Assembly: GCF_000014685.1 (NCBI RefSeq)
Contig: NC_008321.1
Location: forward strand, 1,726,001-1,790,000
Source: Shewanella sp. MR-4
Lineage (GTDB): Bacteria > Pseudomonadota > Gammaproteobacteria > Enterobacterales > Shewanellaceae
Length of the DNA stretch: 64,000 nucleotides
Reading direction: 5' to 3'
Shown in pieces: positions 46,101 through 54,353 of the stretch (its first letter is position 1; each line of letters starts with the position of its first letter). The translations under genes were made by a program, and so were the position numbers. The notes under the pieces are model-generated. The model saw nothing but the letters and a program-made list of their open reading frames with translations. It made no database searches and was not told where the DNA came from.

Positions 46101-46603
46101 AAGCCATTCGGAAAATCGATAAGGAGACCCGCACTCGCTTTAAGACCACATTTGATGCGGTAAACGAAGATCTCGGGCGTTTATTCCCTAAGGTATTCGG
46201 TGGCGGACGCGCATATTTAGCGCTGACGGAAGACGATTTATTAGAAACGGGCGTGACCATCATGGCCCAACCCCCAGGTAAGAAGAACAGTACAATCCAT
46301 CTTCTTTCCGGTGGTGAAAAAGCCCTAACGGCTTTATCATTGGTATTCGCGATTTTCAGGTTGAATCCAGCTCCCTTCTGTATGTTAGACGAAGTGGATG
46401 CGCCCTTAGACGATGCCAACGTAGAACGATTCTGTCGATTATTGAAGGAAATGTCGCAGAGCGTACAGTTTATCTATATCAGCCATAACAAAATTACGAT
46501 GGAGATGGCTGATCAACTTATCGGTGTGACTATGCATGAGCCGGGTGTCTCTCGTATAGTCGCAGTAGATTTAGAGCAAGCGGTGGCGATGGCCGACGCT
46601 TGA
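43175..46603 (+). CDS. smc: Chromosome segregation ATPase SMC
   Basis: A 1142-residue SMC. The N-terminal head has Walker A 'GPNGCGKSN' (31-39) and the Q-loop region. Long Gln/Glu/Ala/Leu-rich coiled coils run at about 165-500 and 630-960, split by the hinge (about 510-620, 'LPVGVNANEIGF', 'GYLLGKGFLIA'). The C-terminal head has the signature 'LLSGGEKALTALSLVFA' and Walker B 'FCMLDEVDAPLDDANV'. It organises and segregates DNA with ScpAB partners, which are not in this window. The smc-zipA-ligA order is shared with Pseudomonas. zipA begins 26 bases later. Confidence 0.97.
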   Translation: MRLKQIKLAGFKSFVDPTKIPFLQALSAIIGPNGCGKSNVIDAVRWVLGESSAKHLRGDSMSDVIFNGSSARKPVSVAGVELVFENKEGRLAGQYASYEEISVKRQVSRDGESWYFLNGQKCRRKDITDLFMGTGLGPRSYAIIEQGTISRLIESKPQDLRTFIEEAAGISRYKERRRETENRIRHTRENLERLGDIRSELAKQLEKLSQQAKAAKQYRELKQAERKTHAELLVMRYQELQSQMASLSEQISSLELQQAAAQSLAQTGELESTELQLTLSHLAEQEQQAVEAYYLTGTEIAKLEQQLQSQKLRDAQLHNQLEQLSEQIIQNQAKLAAYQASFQALEAELSQLGPQHELQQEMLDELQAQWEMSVSRSEAQSESARVLAAAVAQHKLQLELHRSKLAHQQQLNAHKTLLHQEQQQELASLNAHALEDSSASLNDEIAQLEQALAEQVEINQEFESTLAADTHALDLARGEFEQLSQRLTSMRARFELVEQWLAKQEELSDKPQLWQSIQVENGWEAAAELALQGLMTLPVGVNANEIGFYADAALAADAHLDGSPILGAKLNLAPWLKGLKWADNLASAQALLPSLAADERIVTADGYLLGKGFLIAKQDNSQSLVQLSKEQTELSEAIADCEQAKAIQQAKLDELAQQLAQVRDSLSQGTKRLHQLQLDKATKSTQLNNAEIQAKQREAKRGQLAETLARTHAELAELAEQLILLAEQEDELAEALEVSLEQQQQQSQDAQGDMARHQALKAQIGDAERRLTSLNASLQSIATRMAVSTEQIELQRVRVSELVHSKETLSAQLANVAAQEGDQQTAQLSEQLAQLLNQQQSQQQALKSLRSQQSSLTETLNSIGLKQKQELGKLEGLTQSLSTLKLRREGLKGQADSQLAALSEQQIVLAQIVDSLPADGHPDKWQRDLDQIRQKIIRLGAINLAAIEEYEQQSERKSYLDHQDEDLNNGLATLEEAIRKIDKETRTRFKTTFDAVNEDLGRLFPKVFGGGRAYLALTEDDLLETGVTIMAQPPGKKNSTIHLLSGGEKALTALSLVFAIFRLNPAPFCMLDEVDAPLDDANVERFCRLLKEMSQSVQFIYISHNKITMEMADQLIGVTMHEPGVSRIVAVDLEQAVAMADA

Positions 46604-46629
46604 TAACTAGAAGAAAGACAGGGTAACCA

Positions 46630-47670
46630 ATGGAAGATTTGCAACTAGTTTTGTTCGTTTTAGGCGCCATAGCCATAGTTGCTGTGCTGGTGCATGGATT
46701 TTGGTCTATCAGAAGACAACAACCTAAGTCATTGAAAGATAGTCCAATGGGCAATTTCTATAAAAAGCAGGCCGAACGTGGCGAAGGTGCACCTAAACGT
46801 GTCGATGCCGATGGTTTCGACGCCGACGGTATTGGTGCCGTCAGAGTTCGTAAAGCGAATGAAGCCCATACCCCAGAGGCACCTGCGTTTAATCCTTATT
46901 TAAAGCAAGAAGCCAAAACACAACCGCAACCAGTGGAACCCGTGCAAGTTGAACCTAAGCCGCTGTTTGAGCAAGAGCCAAGCATGGCGCAGCCTGATTT
47001 TAGTCTGCAATCCCCCACGGCCAAAGAGCAACACCGCGGTCCTAAAGCATCACGCCAAGAGCCCGTATTACAAGGACATTCTGCCAATCTCGCCCAAGCC
47101 CATGTAGGGCAATCCCATGCGGCCATGGTGGCGCAAAAGGTTGCAGAAGAACAACGCGCACAGGTGCAAATGCCAACCCAAACAGCCTTGTTTGATGATG
47201 AAGAGCCGTATGAAGAAGAGCAATCTCAAGCCGTTGAACAGGCAGATGATGATTTAGGCGAGCCACGTGATGTATTAGTGCTGCACGTTGTGGCAAAAGA
47301 AGGCCAGCAGCTTAATGGCGCCGAATTGTTACCTTGCTTCTTAACCCTTAATTTTAAATATGGCGATATGAATATTTTCCACCGCCATGTGGATAATGCT
47401 GGTAATGGTAAGGTGTTGTTCTCCATTGCGAATATGGTAAAACCTGGGGTTTTTGACCCAGACAATATGGAACAATTCAGCACCCAAGGTGTGGTGTTCT
47501 TTATGACCTTACCTTGCTACGGTGATGCGCTAATGAATTTCTCCATCATGCTTAACTCGGCGCGCCAATTGGCGGATGATATTGATGCGGTCGTGCTCGA
47601 TGGTCAGCGTCAACCTTGGGGCGAGTTTACTAAGCAAGATTATTTACACCGCATTCGCGCAAACGCTTAA
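46630..47670 (+). CDS. zipA: Cell division protein ZipA
   Basis: A 346-residue bitopic protein. One N-terminal span (about 3-25, 'LVLFVLGAIAIVAVLVHGFW') is followed by a basic stretch and a long Pro/Gln-rich linker (about 75-205). The C-terminal FtsZ-binding domain (about 210-340) has 'VLVLHVVAKEGQQLNG', 'FKYGDMNIFHRH' and 'FFMTLPCYGDA'. ZipA tethers FtsZ to the inner membrane at the division site. It lies 26 bases after smc and 98 before ligA, with a terminator in the second gap. Confidence 0.96.
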   Translation: MEDLQLVLFVLGAIAIVAVLVHGFWSIRRQQPKSLKDSPMGNFYKKQAERGEGAPKRVDADGFDADGIGAVRVRKANEAHTPEAPAFNPYLKQEAKTQPQPVEPVQVEPKPLFEQEPSMAQPDFSLQSPTAKEQHRGPKASRQEPVLQGHSANLAQAHVGQSHAAMVAQKVAEEQRAQVQMPTQTALFDDEEPYEEEQSQAVEQADDDLGEPRDVLVLHVVAKEGQQLNGAELLPCFLTLNFKYGDMNIFHRHVDNAGNGKVLFSIANMVKPGVFDPDNMEQFSTQGVVFFMTLPCYGDALMNFSIMLNSARQLADDIDAVVLDGQRQPWGEFTKQDYLHRIRANA

Positions 47671-47702
47671 TGCAACGCCGCGAGACTGCGGTGATAGACA
47701 GA

Positions 47703-47731
47703 TGGGGCCGCTAAATGCGGCCTCATTTTTT
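47703..47731 (+). terminator. Intrinsic terminator between zipA and ligA
   Basis: Nine-base stem (47703-47711 with 47717-47725, one G-T pair), loop of five, then six T residues. ligA therefore needs read-through or its own promoter. Confidence 0.85.
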
Positions 47732-47768
47732 GCAACTTTTTGATGCTTAAGAATTCTGGATAATGAAT

Positions 47769-49835
47769 ATGCAAGACATTCAACTCGATAAACGCCTATC
47801 TGAACTGCTTTCTCAAGCTGTCACGCCACACAATGCTCAGCCATTGATGCAGGCGCTCTGCCAATCTCTGAATGAACACAATATTCGTTACTATGTTGAT
47901 GATGCGCCAAGCATTACCGACTCCGAATACGACAGATTAATGCAGCGTCTGAAACAGCTTGAGGCCGAGTATCCTCAGTTTGTTGCTGCCGACTCACCCA
48001 CCCAAAGAGTGGGCGGCATGGCGCTGGCAAAGTTTGAACAAATCACTCATCTTAAGCCTATGTTAAGTCTCGATAATGCCTTCGATGAGGCAGACTTTAG
48101 CGCGTTTCATAAACGTGTCAGCGACAGAGTTGGCGAAGTGAGTTTTTGTTGTGAGCCTAAGCTCGATGGTCTAGCTGTGAGTATTTTGTATCGCAATGGT
48201 GTGCTTGAGCGCGCCGCGACCCGGGGTGATGGTACCGTGGGTGAGGATATTACTGAAAACGTTAAAACCATTAAGTCGATTCCGCTCAAACTGCGCGGTG
48301 ACAACTATCCCGAATTGGTCGAAGTGCGCGGCGAAGCCTTTATGCCCAAGGCGGCGTTTGAGGCACTAAATGAGCGTGCACGCTTAAAGGATGAAAAGCT
48401 GTTCGTCAATCCGCGTAATGCGGCGGCGGGCAGCTTACGTCAGCTCGACAGTAAAATTACCGCGTCACGGGCGCTGTCTTTTTATGCCTACGCCTTAGGT
48501 GTGGTGGAGCCGACTTCCCATGAGCTAGCTAAGACGCATTATGAGCAATTGCAGCAACTTAAATCTTGGGGGCTACCAGTCAGTAGCGAGATCAAAGTCT
48601 GTGACGAACTCAGCCAAGTATTTGCCTACTATCAAGATATATTGACTCGCCGCAGCTATTTACCCTTTGAGATCGATGGCGTGGTGATGAAGGTGAACGA
48701 TATCGCCCAGCAGCAAACCTTAGGGTTTGTGGCTAAATCACCCCGTTGGGCGATTGCCTATAAGTTCCCCGCTCAGGAAGAAATGACCCTGCTCGAAGGC
48801 GTAGATTTTCAAGTGGGCCGCACTGGCGCGGTGACTCCAGTCGCGCGCCTAAAACCTGTGTTTGTCGGCGGCGTGACCGTATCGAACGCGACTTTGCACA
48901 ATGCCGATGAAATCGAGCGTTTAGGTGTGATGGTGGGCGATACTGTGATTATCCGCCGTGCCGGCGATGTGATCCCGCAAATTGTGGCCATAGTGCCTGA
49001 GCGTCGCCCAGAAGATGCGAAGGCGATTGCCTTCCCGCAACATTGCCCCGTTTGCGGTAGTTTGGTTGAGCGATTAGAAGGTGAGGCCGTGACCCGTTGT
49101 AGCGGCGGCTTATTCTGTGAGGCCCAGCGTAAAGAGGCGATCAAGCATTTTGCCTCCCGCAAGGCATTAGATATCGACGGCATGGGCGATAAAATTGTCG
49201 AGCAGTTGATTGATAAGGAGCTGGTGCAAAGCCCGGCTGACTTATTTAAACTCCCCGCCTCTATGATGACCATGCTCGACCGTATGGGAATGAAGTCGGC
49301 CACCAATCTCGCGCAGGCGATTGAAGCGGCTAAAACCACGACTTTGCCTCGTTTCCTCTATGCCTTAGGCATTCGTGAGGTGGGGGAGGCCACGGCGTCG
49401 AACCTTGCGACTCACTTTGGTAGCCTAGAGGCACTGCGCGTGGCCACCATTGAGCAACTTATTCAAGTTGAAGATATTGGTGAAGTGGTTGCCCAGCACG
49501 TGGCGCATTTCTTTGCCCAGCCCCATAACCTAGAGGTGATCGATGCTTTGATTGCGGCGGGCGTCAACTGGCCTACGATTGCAGCGCCAAGCGCCGATGA
49601 GCAGCCGTTGAAGGGGCAGACTTGGGTGTTAACAGGGACCTTAAATCAACTCAACCGTAACGATGCTAAGGCGCAGTTACAGGCCTTAGGCGCCAAAGTA
49701 GCGGGCAGTGTGTCGAAAAATACCGATTGCTTAGTCGCGGGCGAAGCGGCGGGGTCTAAGCTTGCCAAAGCGCAGGAGCTTGGCGTGAAAGTGATTGGCG
49801 AGGATGAATTGTTGGCCTTACTGGCAAATAGCTAA
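47769..49835 (+). CDS. ligA: NAD-dependent DNA ligase LigA
   Basis: A 688-residue ligase: Ia domain with 'YYVDDAPSITDSEYD', adenylation domain with Lys131 in 'CEPKLDGLAVS', and an OB fold ('VGRTGAVTPVARL'). A four-Cys zinc finger follows (CPVC, then CSGG and FCEA), then helix-hairpin-helix repeats and a C-terminal BRCT domain ('LTGTLNQLNRNDAKAQLQALG'). It seals nicks using NAD. ATG at 47769 is preferred over 47763 because GGA at 47758-47760 is eight bases before it and only two before the other. All domains are complete. Confidence 0.97.
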   Translation: MQDIQLDKRLSELLSQAVTPHNAQPLMQALCQSLNEHNIRYYVDDAPSITDSEYDRLMQRLKQLEAEYPQFVAADSPTQRVGGMALAKFEQITHLKPMLSLDNAFDEADFSAFHKRVSDRVGEVSFCCEPKLDGLAVSILYRNGVLERAATRGDGTVGEDITENVKTIKSIPLKLRGDNYPELVEVRGEAFMPKAAFEALNERARLKDEKLFVNPRNAAAGSLRQLDSKITASRALSFYAYALGVVEPTSHELAKTHYEQLQQLKSWGLPVSSEIKVCDELSQVFAYYQDILTRRSYLPFEIDGVVMKVNDIAQQQTLGFVAKSPRWAIAYKFPAQEEMTLLEGVDFQVGRTGAVTPVARLKPVFVGGVTVSNATLHNADEIERLGVMVGDTVIIRRAGDVIPQIVAIVPERRPEDAKAIAFPQHCPVCGSLVERLEGEAVTRCSGGLFCEAQRKEAIKHFASRKALDIDGMGDKIVEQLIDKELVQSPADLFKLPASMMTMLDRMGMKSATNLAQAIEAAKTTTLPRFLYALGIREVGEATASNLATHFGSLEALRVATIEQLIQVEDIGEVVAQHVAHFFAQPHNLEVIDALIAAGVNWPTIAAPSADEQPLKGQTWVLTGTLNQLNRNDAKAQLQALGAKVAGSVSKNTDCLVAGEAAGSKLAKAQELGVKVIGEDELLALLANS

Positions 49836-49855
49836 GTCGCTGTCCCTTCGATTAT

Positions 49856-49881
49856 AAAGCCCTGCCTTGCGGGGCTTTTTT
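49856..49881 (+). terminator. Intrinsic terminator after ligA
   Basis: Ten-base arms (49856-49865, 49869-49878) with one G-T pair and a three-base loop, followed by T residues. Confidence 0.88.
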
Positions 49882-50066
49882 ATGACTAAGATATGGGGCC
49901 GTGGTTTATGTGGTGAACTTGGCATAACACAACTTGAGCCTAGCAAACTTGAGCGTGACACTTAAACGTAACAAGCTTGCACGAATTATTCACACCAGCC
50001 ATTGAATTTAGCCGTTACGCCACCATCTAGTTTATATTGCTTTAGTTTTTACTAAATGGATTGCGA

Positions 50067-50555
50067 TTGAATTTTAGTCACATCACTTGGCTCGATGATA
50101 AAGGCCATATCAAACCACCGATTTTTTTATATGCCATTCTGGCTTTTCTCGCCCGCGGCTGGTGTATTTTTATTGCCTCGCTTACTCAAGCCAGTGATAG
50201 ATCAGAATTAGTCAGGCTCTTCTATCCCGAAAAGTCAGACTTTTTGCTTGCACTCGCGGCGGGCTTGGGCGCGGTGGCGCTCTATTTTGTGGTTATCGCG
50301 GAGCGTCGTCGCTCACCCTTATTACTGCGTCCGCTGTTTGCCCACCTCAAATGGGGATTGTGGTTATTGCTATTAGTCGATGCTGCCTTACTCGCACAGC
50401 GGCTAATCCACGGGCAATTTTTATTCCATTGGAGTTTGGCCCTCGACGCCTTAGTGTTGTTCTGGTCATGTTTGTATGTTTACAAGTCAAAGCGCCTTAG
50501 CTATTACCTCGCCGACTGGCCGAAAGAGAATGCAACTTCGGCTAAAAAAGACTAG
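50067..50555 (+). CDS. DUF2919-family membrane protein (YfeZ-like)
   Basis: A 162-residue inner-membrane protein with about four spans and the DUF2919 N-terminal pattern 'DDKGHIKPPIFLYAILAFLARGW'. No ATG begins the frame. TTG at 50061 and TTG at 50067 are both possible; GGA at 50058-50060 is six bases from the second, so I use that. No function is known for the family. It stands alone between ligA and the HD-GYP gene. Confidence 0.75.
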   Translation: MNFSHITWLDDKGHIKPPIFLYAILAFLARGWCIFIASLTQASDRSELVRLFYPEKSDFLLALAAGLGAVALYFVVIAERRRSPLLLRPLFAHLKWGLWLLLLVDAALLAQRLIHGQFLFHWSLALDALVLFWSCLYVYKSKRLSYYLADWPKENATSAKKD

Positions 50556-50764
50556 ACTCATCTCGTTGTAATTCCAGCTTTTTATCTAACCTCGAACCAC
50601 AGAGGGATGATTTGTGTGTACTATCCCTCAGTTTGATAAGCATTTTTTCATTTATAGCTTACTGATTTTGTTGAATCATCTATAGTTATATGTACTTAGC
50701 TTAAATGTACGACTAAAGAAGCAAAGATTTACGCTTCTTGTGTACATGAAAGGAGTCATATTGC

Positions 50765-51970
50765 GTGGCAAAAGCAGCACAACGAAAATTATTACTTTCC
50801 GAACTTCAACTTGGCATGAGAGTCAAGTTGCCTTTGTCATGGACGAATCACCCTTTTTTATTTAACCGTGTGGATATCAGTAGTCCGGCTCACATTGAAA
50901 TGATCCGCGGACTCGGTGTGCCCTATGTGTATCTGATTTCAGGTAACAGCGATGAACTCGAATCGATAGATGAAGATGAAGAAGTCGAGGAGATTGAAGA
51001 AGCGCCACCGGAGCGTGACTTGAAGGCCGATACCCGTAAGGCGATGCGTTTAAGCCAAAGACGATTTTTAGAGAGCGTCAACCAGTGCCGTAATGTGTAT
51101 GGCAAAGTCGTGAGCGACCCAGAAGGCGCTTATCGCTTATCCGCCGCACTGGTCGAAGATTTACTCAGCCATCTACAAGAAGTCGAAAAACCTTTCCTCA
51201 CCTTAGTCGGAATGGATGAAAAAGAGGTCAGTGTGACTCAGCATGGCATCTCGGTAGCAGTATTAGCCATGATGATAGGCCAAGCTCTCGACTTGCCAGC
51301 GCGGGATCTGCGTGATATTGCCTTGGGGAGCTTATTTCACGATATAGGTAAACTCAAAGTCCCCGATGTGATCCGCCGTAAACGGGGGGCACTCACTCCC
51401 CATGAGGCTAATTACCTACAGATGCACCCCAACTTTGGCTATGACATGCTGAATCGCTCGGGACTCTTTCCAAAGGAAGTGCTGAATATTGTGTTGCATC
51501 ACCATGAGTTTATCGATGGTTCAGGTTTTCCCGATGGGCTGACTGGAGCCAAAATCCCCATTACCACTCAAATAGTGAGTCTGGCGAACGATTACGATCA
51601 GCAGCTTAGTGGTCAGCAGGCGTCCTCACCGCAGGTGGCATTAGGTTATTTATTTAAAAACCGAGCGAGTAAGCATGCCGAATCCTTAATTGCAGTATTG
51701 GTTAAGATTTTAGGCATCTATCCGCCCGGCACTATCGTCAAGCTGTCCGACGACACTGTCGCTAAGGTGATCATGACCACTAAAGAGGTGAGTCAACCGC
51801 AGGTGTGGGCCTGTAAGGAAGATGGCAGCGAGGCCTCGTTACGCTTTTTAAGTGATGAAGGGGTGACAGTACAAAAGACCATTCGCGCGGAGGAGTTAAC
51901 CGAGGGCGCGATCCGCACCTTGCAAATGGATAAAGGCATTAGTTTTTATTTTAGCTCGTTCCAAGCTTGA
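50765..51970 (+). CDS. HD-GYP domain protein with DUF3391 N-terminus
   Basis: A 401-residue protein. An N-terminal DUF3391-like domain (about 1-130) carries an acidic run of Glu/Asp at about 60-75. An HD-GYP domain follows at about 150-310 with 'LFHDIGKLKVPD' and 'HHHEFIDGSGFPDGL', then a C-terminal extension. HD-GYP proteins hydrolyse cyclic di-GMP. Two family positions differ here: the GYP tripeptide is GFP, and the usual 'aDxyDAl' motif reads 'ANDYDQQ', with Asn where a conserved Asp is expected by my alignment. Activity may be reduced or the protein may be a sensor. The GTG start at 50765 follows AGGAG. It is monocistronic. Confidence 0.85.
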   Translation: MAKAAQRKLLLSELQLGMRVKLPLSWTNHPFLFNRVDISSPAHIEMIRGLGVPYVYLISGNSDELESIDEDEEVEEIEEAPPERDLKADTRKAMRLSQRRFLESVNQCRNVYGKVVSDPEGAYRLSAALVEDLLSHLQEVEKPFLTLVGMDEKEVSVTQHGISVAVLAMMIGQALDLPARDLRDIALGSLFHDIGKLKVPDVIRRKRGALTPHEANYLQMHPNFGYDMLNRSGLFPKEVLNIVLHHHEFIDGSGFPDGLTGAKIPITTQIVSLANDYDQQLSGQQASSPQVALGYLFKNRASKHAESLIAVLVKILGIYPPGTIVKLSDDTVAKVIMTTKEVSQPQVWACKEDGSEASLRFLSDEGVTVQKTIRAEELTEGAIRTLQMDKGISFYFSSFQA

Positions 51971-52044
51971 ATCCCTGCGCCAGAGTTCCGTATGCTATTG
52001 GCCGAAATACCTTGGGGTGACGGTCAAAGGAAATGGAGTTGAGT

Positions 52045-52884
52045 GTGGTAAATCAAAAAAGTGTTGCGGTTGTCGGTTGTGGTTGGTTTGGCTTTGCCCT
52101 TGCTAAACACTTAGTACAAGCGGGTTATCGAGTCACTGGTGCTAAACGCCACACGGAGGAGTTAGCACCGCTCACTGAGGCGGGGATCCGTGGATTCCAA
52201 CTGCAACTCGGGGATGACGCTGACGTTCTCCCCGACGCGCAAGCTTTAAAGGACTTGTTTCAGACAGACTTTCTTCTCGTCAATATTCCTCCGCGCCTCA
52301 AACATGGTAATACCGCTTATCTTCAAGAATTGCAGCAATTAATTGCGCTAACCCAAGGCTGGCATTATCAAGGCATAGTGTTTATCAGTACTACGGGTGT
52401 TTATCCCTCCATTGACAAATCCATGACCGAAGCGGACGCACAGGCCGAGTCACCTTCATCACAGGTGTTATTGGACGCCGAAGCCTTATTTGCTCGCCAA
52501 CCGAATAGCTGCATCGTACGTTTTGCGGGGTTGGTTGGACCCAAACGTCATCCTGGGCGCTTCTTTGCCGGTAAAACCGATGTGGCTGGCGGCAATGTTG
52601 CGGTTAATCTGGTGCATTTGCAGGACTGCGTTGCGGCGGTGAGCTTGATTATTGATGCAAAGGCGAAGGGGGAAAAGGTCGCCGCAATTTATAATCTTTG
52701 CGCGCCAGAGCATCCCTCGAGAAGCGAATTTTATGTGGCCGCCGCCGAGTCCTTGGGATTAGCGGCGCCACAATTTAATGGGCAGGTACAACCCAGCAAA
52801 GTCATTCTCGGTGATGCGATAGTCCGCGAGCTTGGGTTTGAGTATCAGTTTGCTTCCCCTCTTGCGATGTTAGCGGCCTGTTAA
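52045..52884 (+). CDS. YeeZ-like NAD(P)-binding oxidoreductase
   Basis: A 279-residue Rossmann protein opening 'VAVVGCGWFGFALAKHL' (GxGxxG) with 'LLVNIPPR', 'VFISTTGVYP' and 'VNLVHLQDCVAAV', as in YeeZ-type atypical short-chain dehydrogenases. The substrate is unknown. The frame opens with ATG at 52033, but GGAG at 52035-52038 lies inside the first codons and is six bases from GTG 52045, which I prefer. The ATG start would add four residues. It lies 130 bases upstream of dsbA on the same strand with no terminator between, so they may share a transcript. Confidence 0.8.
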   Translation: MVNQKSVAVVGCGWFGFALAKHLVQAGYRVTGAKRHTEELAPLTEAGIRGFQLQLGDDADVLPDAQALKDLFQTDFLLVNIPPRLKHGNTAYLQELQQLIALTQGWHYQGIVFISTTGVYPSIDKSMTEADAQAESPSSQVLLDAEALFARQPNSCIVRFAGLVGPKRHPGRFFAGKTDVAGGNVAVNLVHLQDCVAAVSLIIDAKAKGEKVAAIYNLCAPEHPSRSEFYVAAAESLGLAAPQFNGQVQPSKVILGDAIVRELGFEYQFASPLAMLAAC

Positions 52885-53014
52885 TGGGTGATTTTGCGCC
52901 TATTGTTAACAAATGTTTAAGAACAAAGGCCATATTTTGAGGTATCTTAATGGCCTGCGCGAGTTGCAAACGACTTACTATTCAATGATGCAGTCACTAA
53001 TAAGAAGAGAATAT

Positions 53015-53638
53015 ATGAAAAGCCTAACTAATCTTGTTCGACCTTTGGCAGCTTTGGCATGTGGATTGGTCTTAAGTGCCAGTTTTGCGCTGCAAGCGGC
53101 GAGTTTTGAAGAAGGGAAGGACTATGTCACTGTCGCTGGGATCAGCGAAGCGCAAAAGCCTGTACTGCGTGAGTTTTTCTCCTATAACTGTCCACATTGC
53201 TATAAGCAGGAACCCTTTGTCGCTTCCACGGTAAAACTCTTGGGCAAGGATGTGGCCTTCGAACGCACGCCTGTGGGCGCGGGACGTCCCGCGTGGGAGC
53301 TGAGCCAATTGGCGTATTTTGTCGCACAGAAGCTGAAAATGACCAAGCAAGTGCATGAAGCGATTTTTAAACAAATCCATGAGAAGGGTGAACAATTTAC
53401 TCGCCCTGAACAGGTGAAGGCCTTCTTTGTGGCTCAAGGCGCGAAAGCTGATGATGTTGATGCAGCAATGAATTCAGTTGATGCGAAGTTTTCCGTGATG
53501 AATTACGACTCGCAAGCGCAATTGTCGGGCATCAAAGGTGTGCCGTCGTTATTAGTGAATGGCCGTTACTTAATCACGTCTAAGGTTCACACGCCTGAAG
53601 AATTGGCCGAGTTAGTGAAATTCTTAGCCGCCAAATAA
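53015..53638 (+). CDS. dsbA: Periplasmic thiol:disulfide oxidoreductase DsbA
   Basis: A 207-residue protein with a signal peptide (about 1-28, 'FALQAA'), active-site CPHC at 59-62 ('SYNCPHCYKQEP') and the cis-proline loop 'GVPSLLVNG'. It introduces disulfides into exported proteins and is reoxidised by DsbB. The frame opens at 52913, but the ATG at 53015 starts the signal peptide. CPHC is the classical DsbA form. A terminator follows. Confidence 0.95.
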   Translation: MKSLTNLVRPLAALACGLVLSASFALQAASFEEGKDYVTVAGISEAQKPVLREFFSYNCPHCYKQEPFVASTVKLLGKDVAFERTPVGAGRPAWELSQLAYFVAQKLKMTKQVHEAIFKQIHEKGEQFTRPEQVKAFFVAQGAKADDVDAAMNSVDAKFSVMNYDSQAQLSGIKGVPSLLVNGRYLITSKVHTPEELAELVKFLAAK

Positions 53639-53693
53639 TGGGATGATCAGTAGCGTCTATGATGGCGCCAATTTACCTGTTTATCTGTTTCCT

Positions 53694-53721
53694 ATAACCC
53701 AGCCATGCTGGGTTATTTTTT
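53694..53721 (+). terminator. Intrinsic terminator after dsbA
   Basis: Ten-base arms ATAACCCAGC / GCTGGGTTAT with a three-base loop and T run. Confidence 0.93.
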
Positions 53722-53973
53722 ACCTTTTGTTGACCAATCTAAATGGCTTCGATTGAGCTGATAACTCTCGGATTACACTCGACGTGATACGATATTTTGT
53801 TTGTATGACAGGCTGTTACTACTTTCTAGCTGTTCCACTTACCACGCCATTTTGTCTCTTTCTAGTCTTAGGCTGTTCGACATTGGTCTAAGTTGCTCAA
53901 AAAATGACTTTTGCAATCAAATGTAAAATCATTGTTAACTTTATGATTTTAAATACTATTCAATTTTTATCCG

Positions 53974-53989
53974 TGTGAGGTATTTCGCA
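53974..53989. promoter_or_regulatory. CRP-like site upstream of the symporter genes
   Basis: TGTGA-GGTATT-TCGCA matches TGTGA-N6-TCACA at nine of ten positions. It lies about 90 bases before the DUF4212 gene. Acetate-type symporters are often under CRP control, which is the only supporting context. Confidence 0.35.
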
Positions 53990-54075
53990 AATTAGACTAA
54001 GGTCTTGATTGTGGTCACTCCAGCTGTTGCTAGATTTAACGAGACTTAAAAATAAAACAGCACAGGGGAGTCGCT

Positions 54076-54342
54076 ATGGCGTTTGAAAATAATGATAAAG
54101 CAAAAGGTTACTGGAACGAGAATTTACGTTTGGTTTTGGGCCTATTAGCTATTTGGGCCGCAGTCTCATTTGGATGTGGCATTCTATTGGTTGATGTACT
54201 TAATGAAATCCATTTCATGGGCTTCAAGTTAGGTTTCTGGTTTGCTCAACAGGGATCTATGTATGTCTTTGTTGCGCTTATTTTTGTCTATGCGGCAAAA
54301 GCCAACGCCTTAGATAAAAAATATAACGTACAAGAAGACTAA
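54076..54342 (+). CDS. DUF4212 small subunit of sodium/solute symporter
   Basis: An 88-residue protein with two membrane spans (about 20-40 and 60-78) and the DUF4212 pattern 'YWNENLRLVLGLLAIWAAVSFG'. AGGGGAG precedes the ATG. It is 11 bases upstream of the large symporter subunit, the invariant pairing of this family (VC_2705-type systems). The small subunit is thought to assist the large one. Confidence 0.92.
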   Translation: MAFENNDKAKGYWNENLRLVLGLLAIWAAVSFGCGILLVDVLNEIHFMGFKLGFWFAQQGSMYVFVALIFVYAAKANALDKKYNVQED

Positions 54343-54353
54343 GGAGAACGGAA

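Larger units (their letters stand above)
53639..54075. other. Regulatory interval upstream of the symporter operon
   Basis: About 435 bases with the dsbA terminator at the left, an AT-rich stretch around 53930-53970 and a one-mismatch CRP-like site at 53974-53989. No ORF with a ribosome-binding site was seen and no sigma-54 (-24/-12) element was found. Confidence 0.5.
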
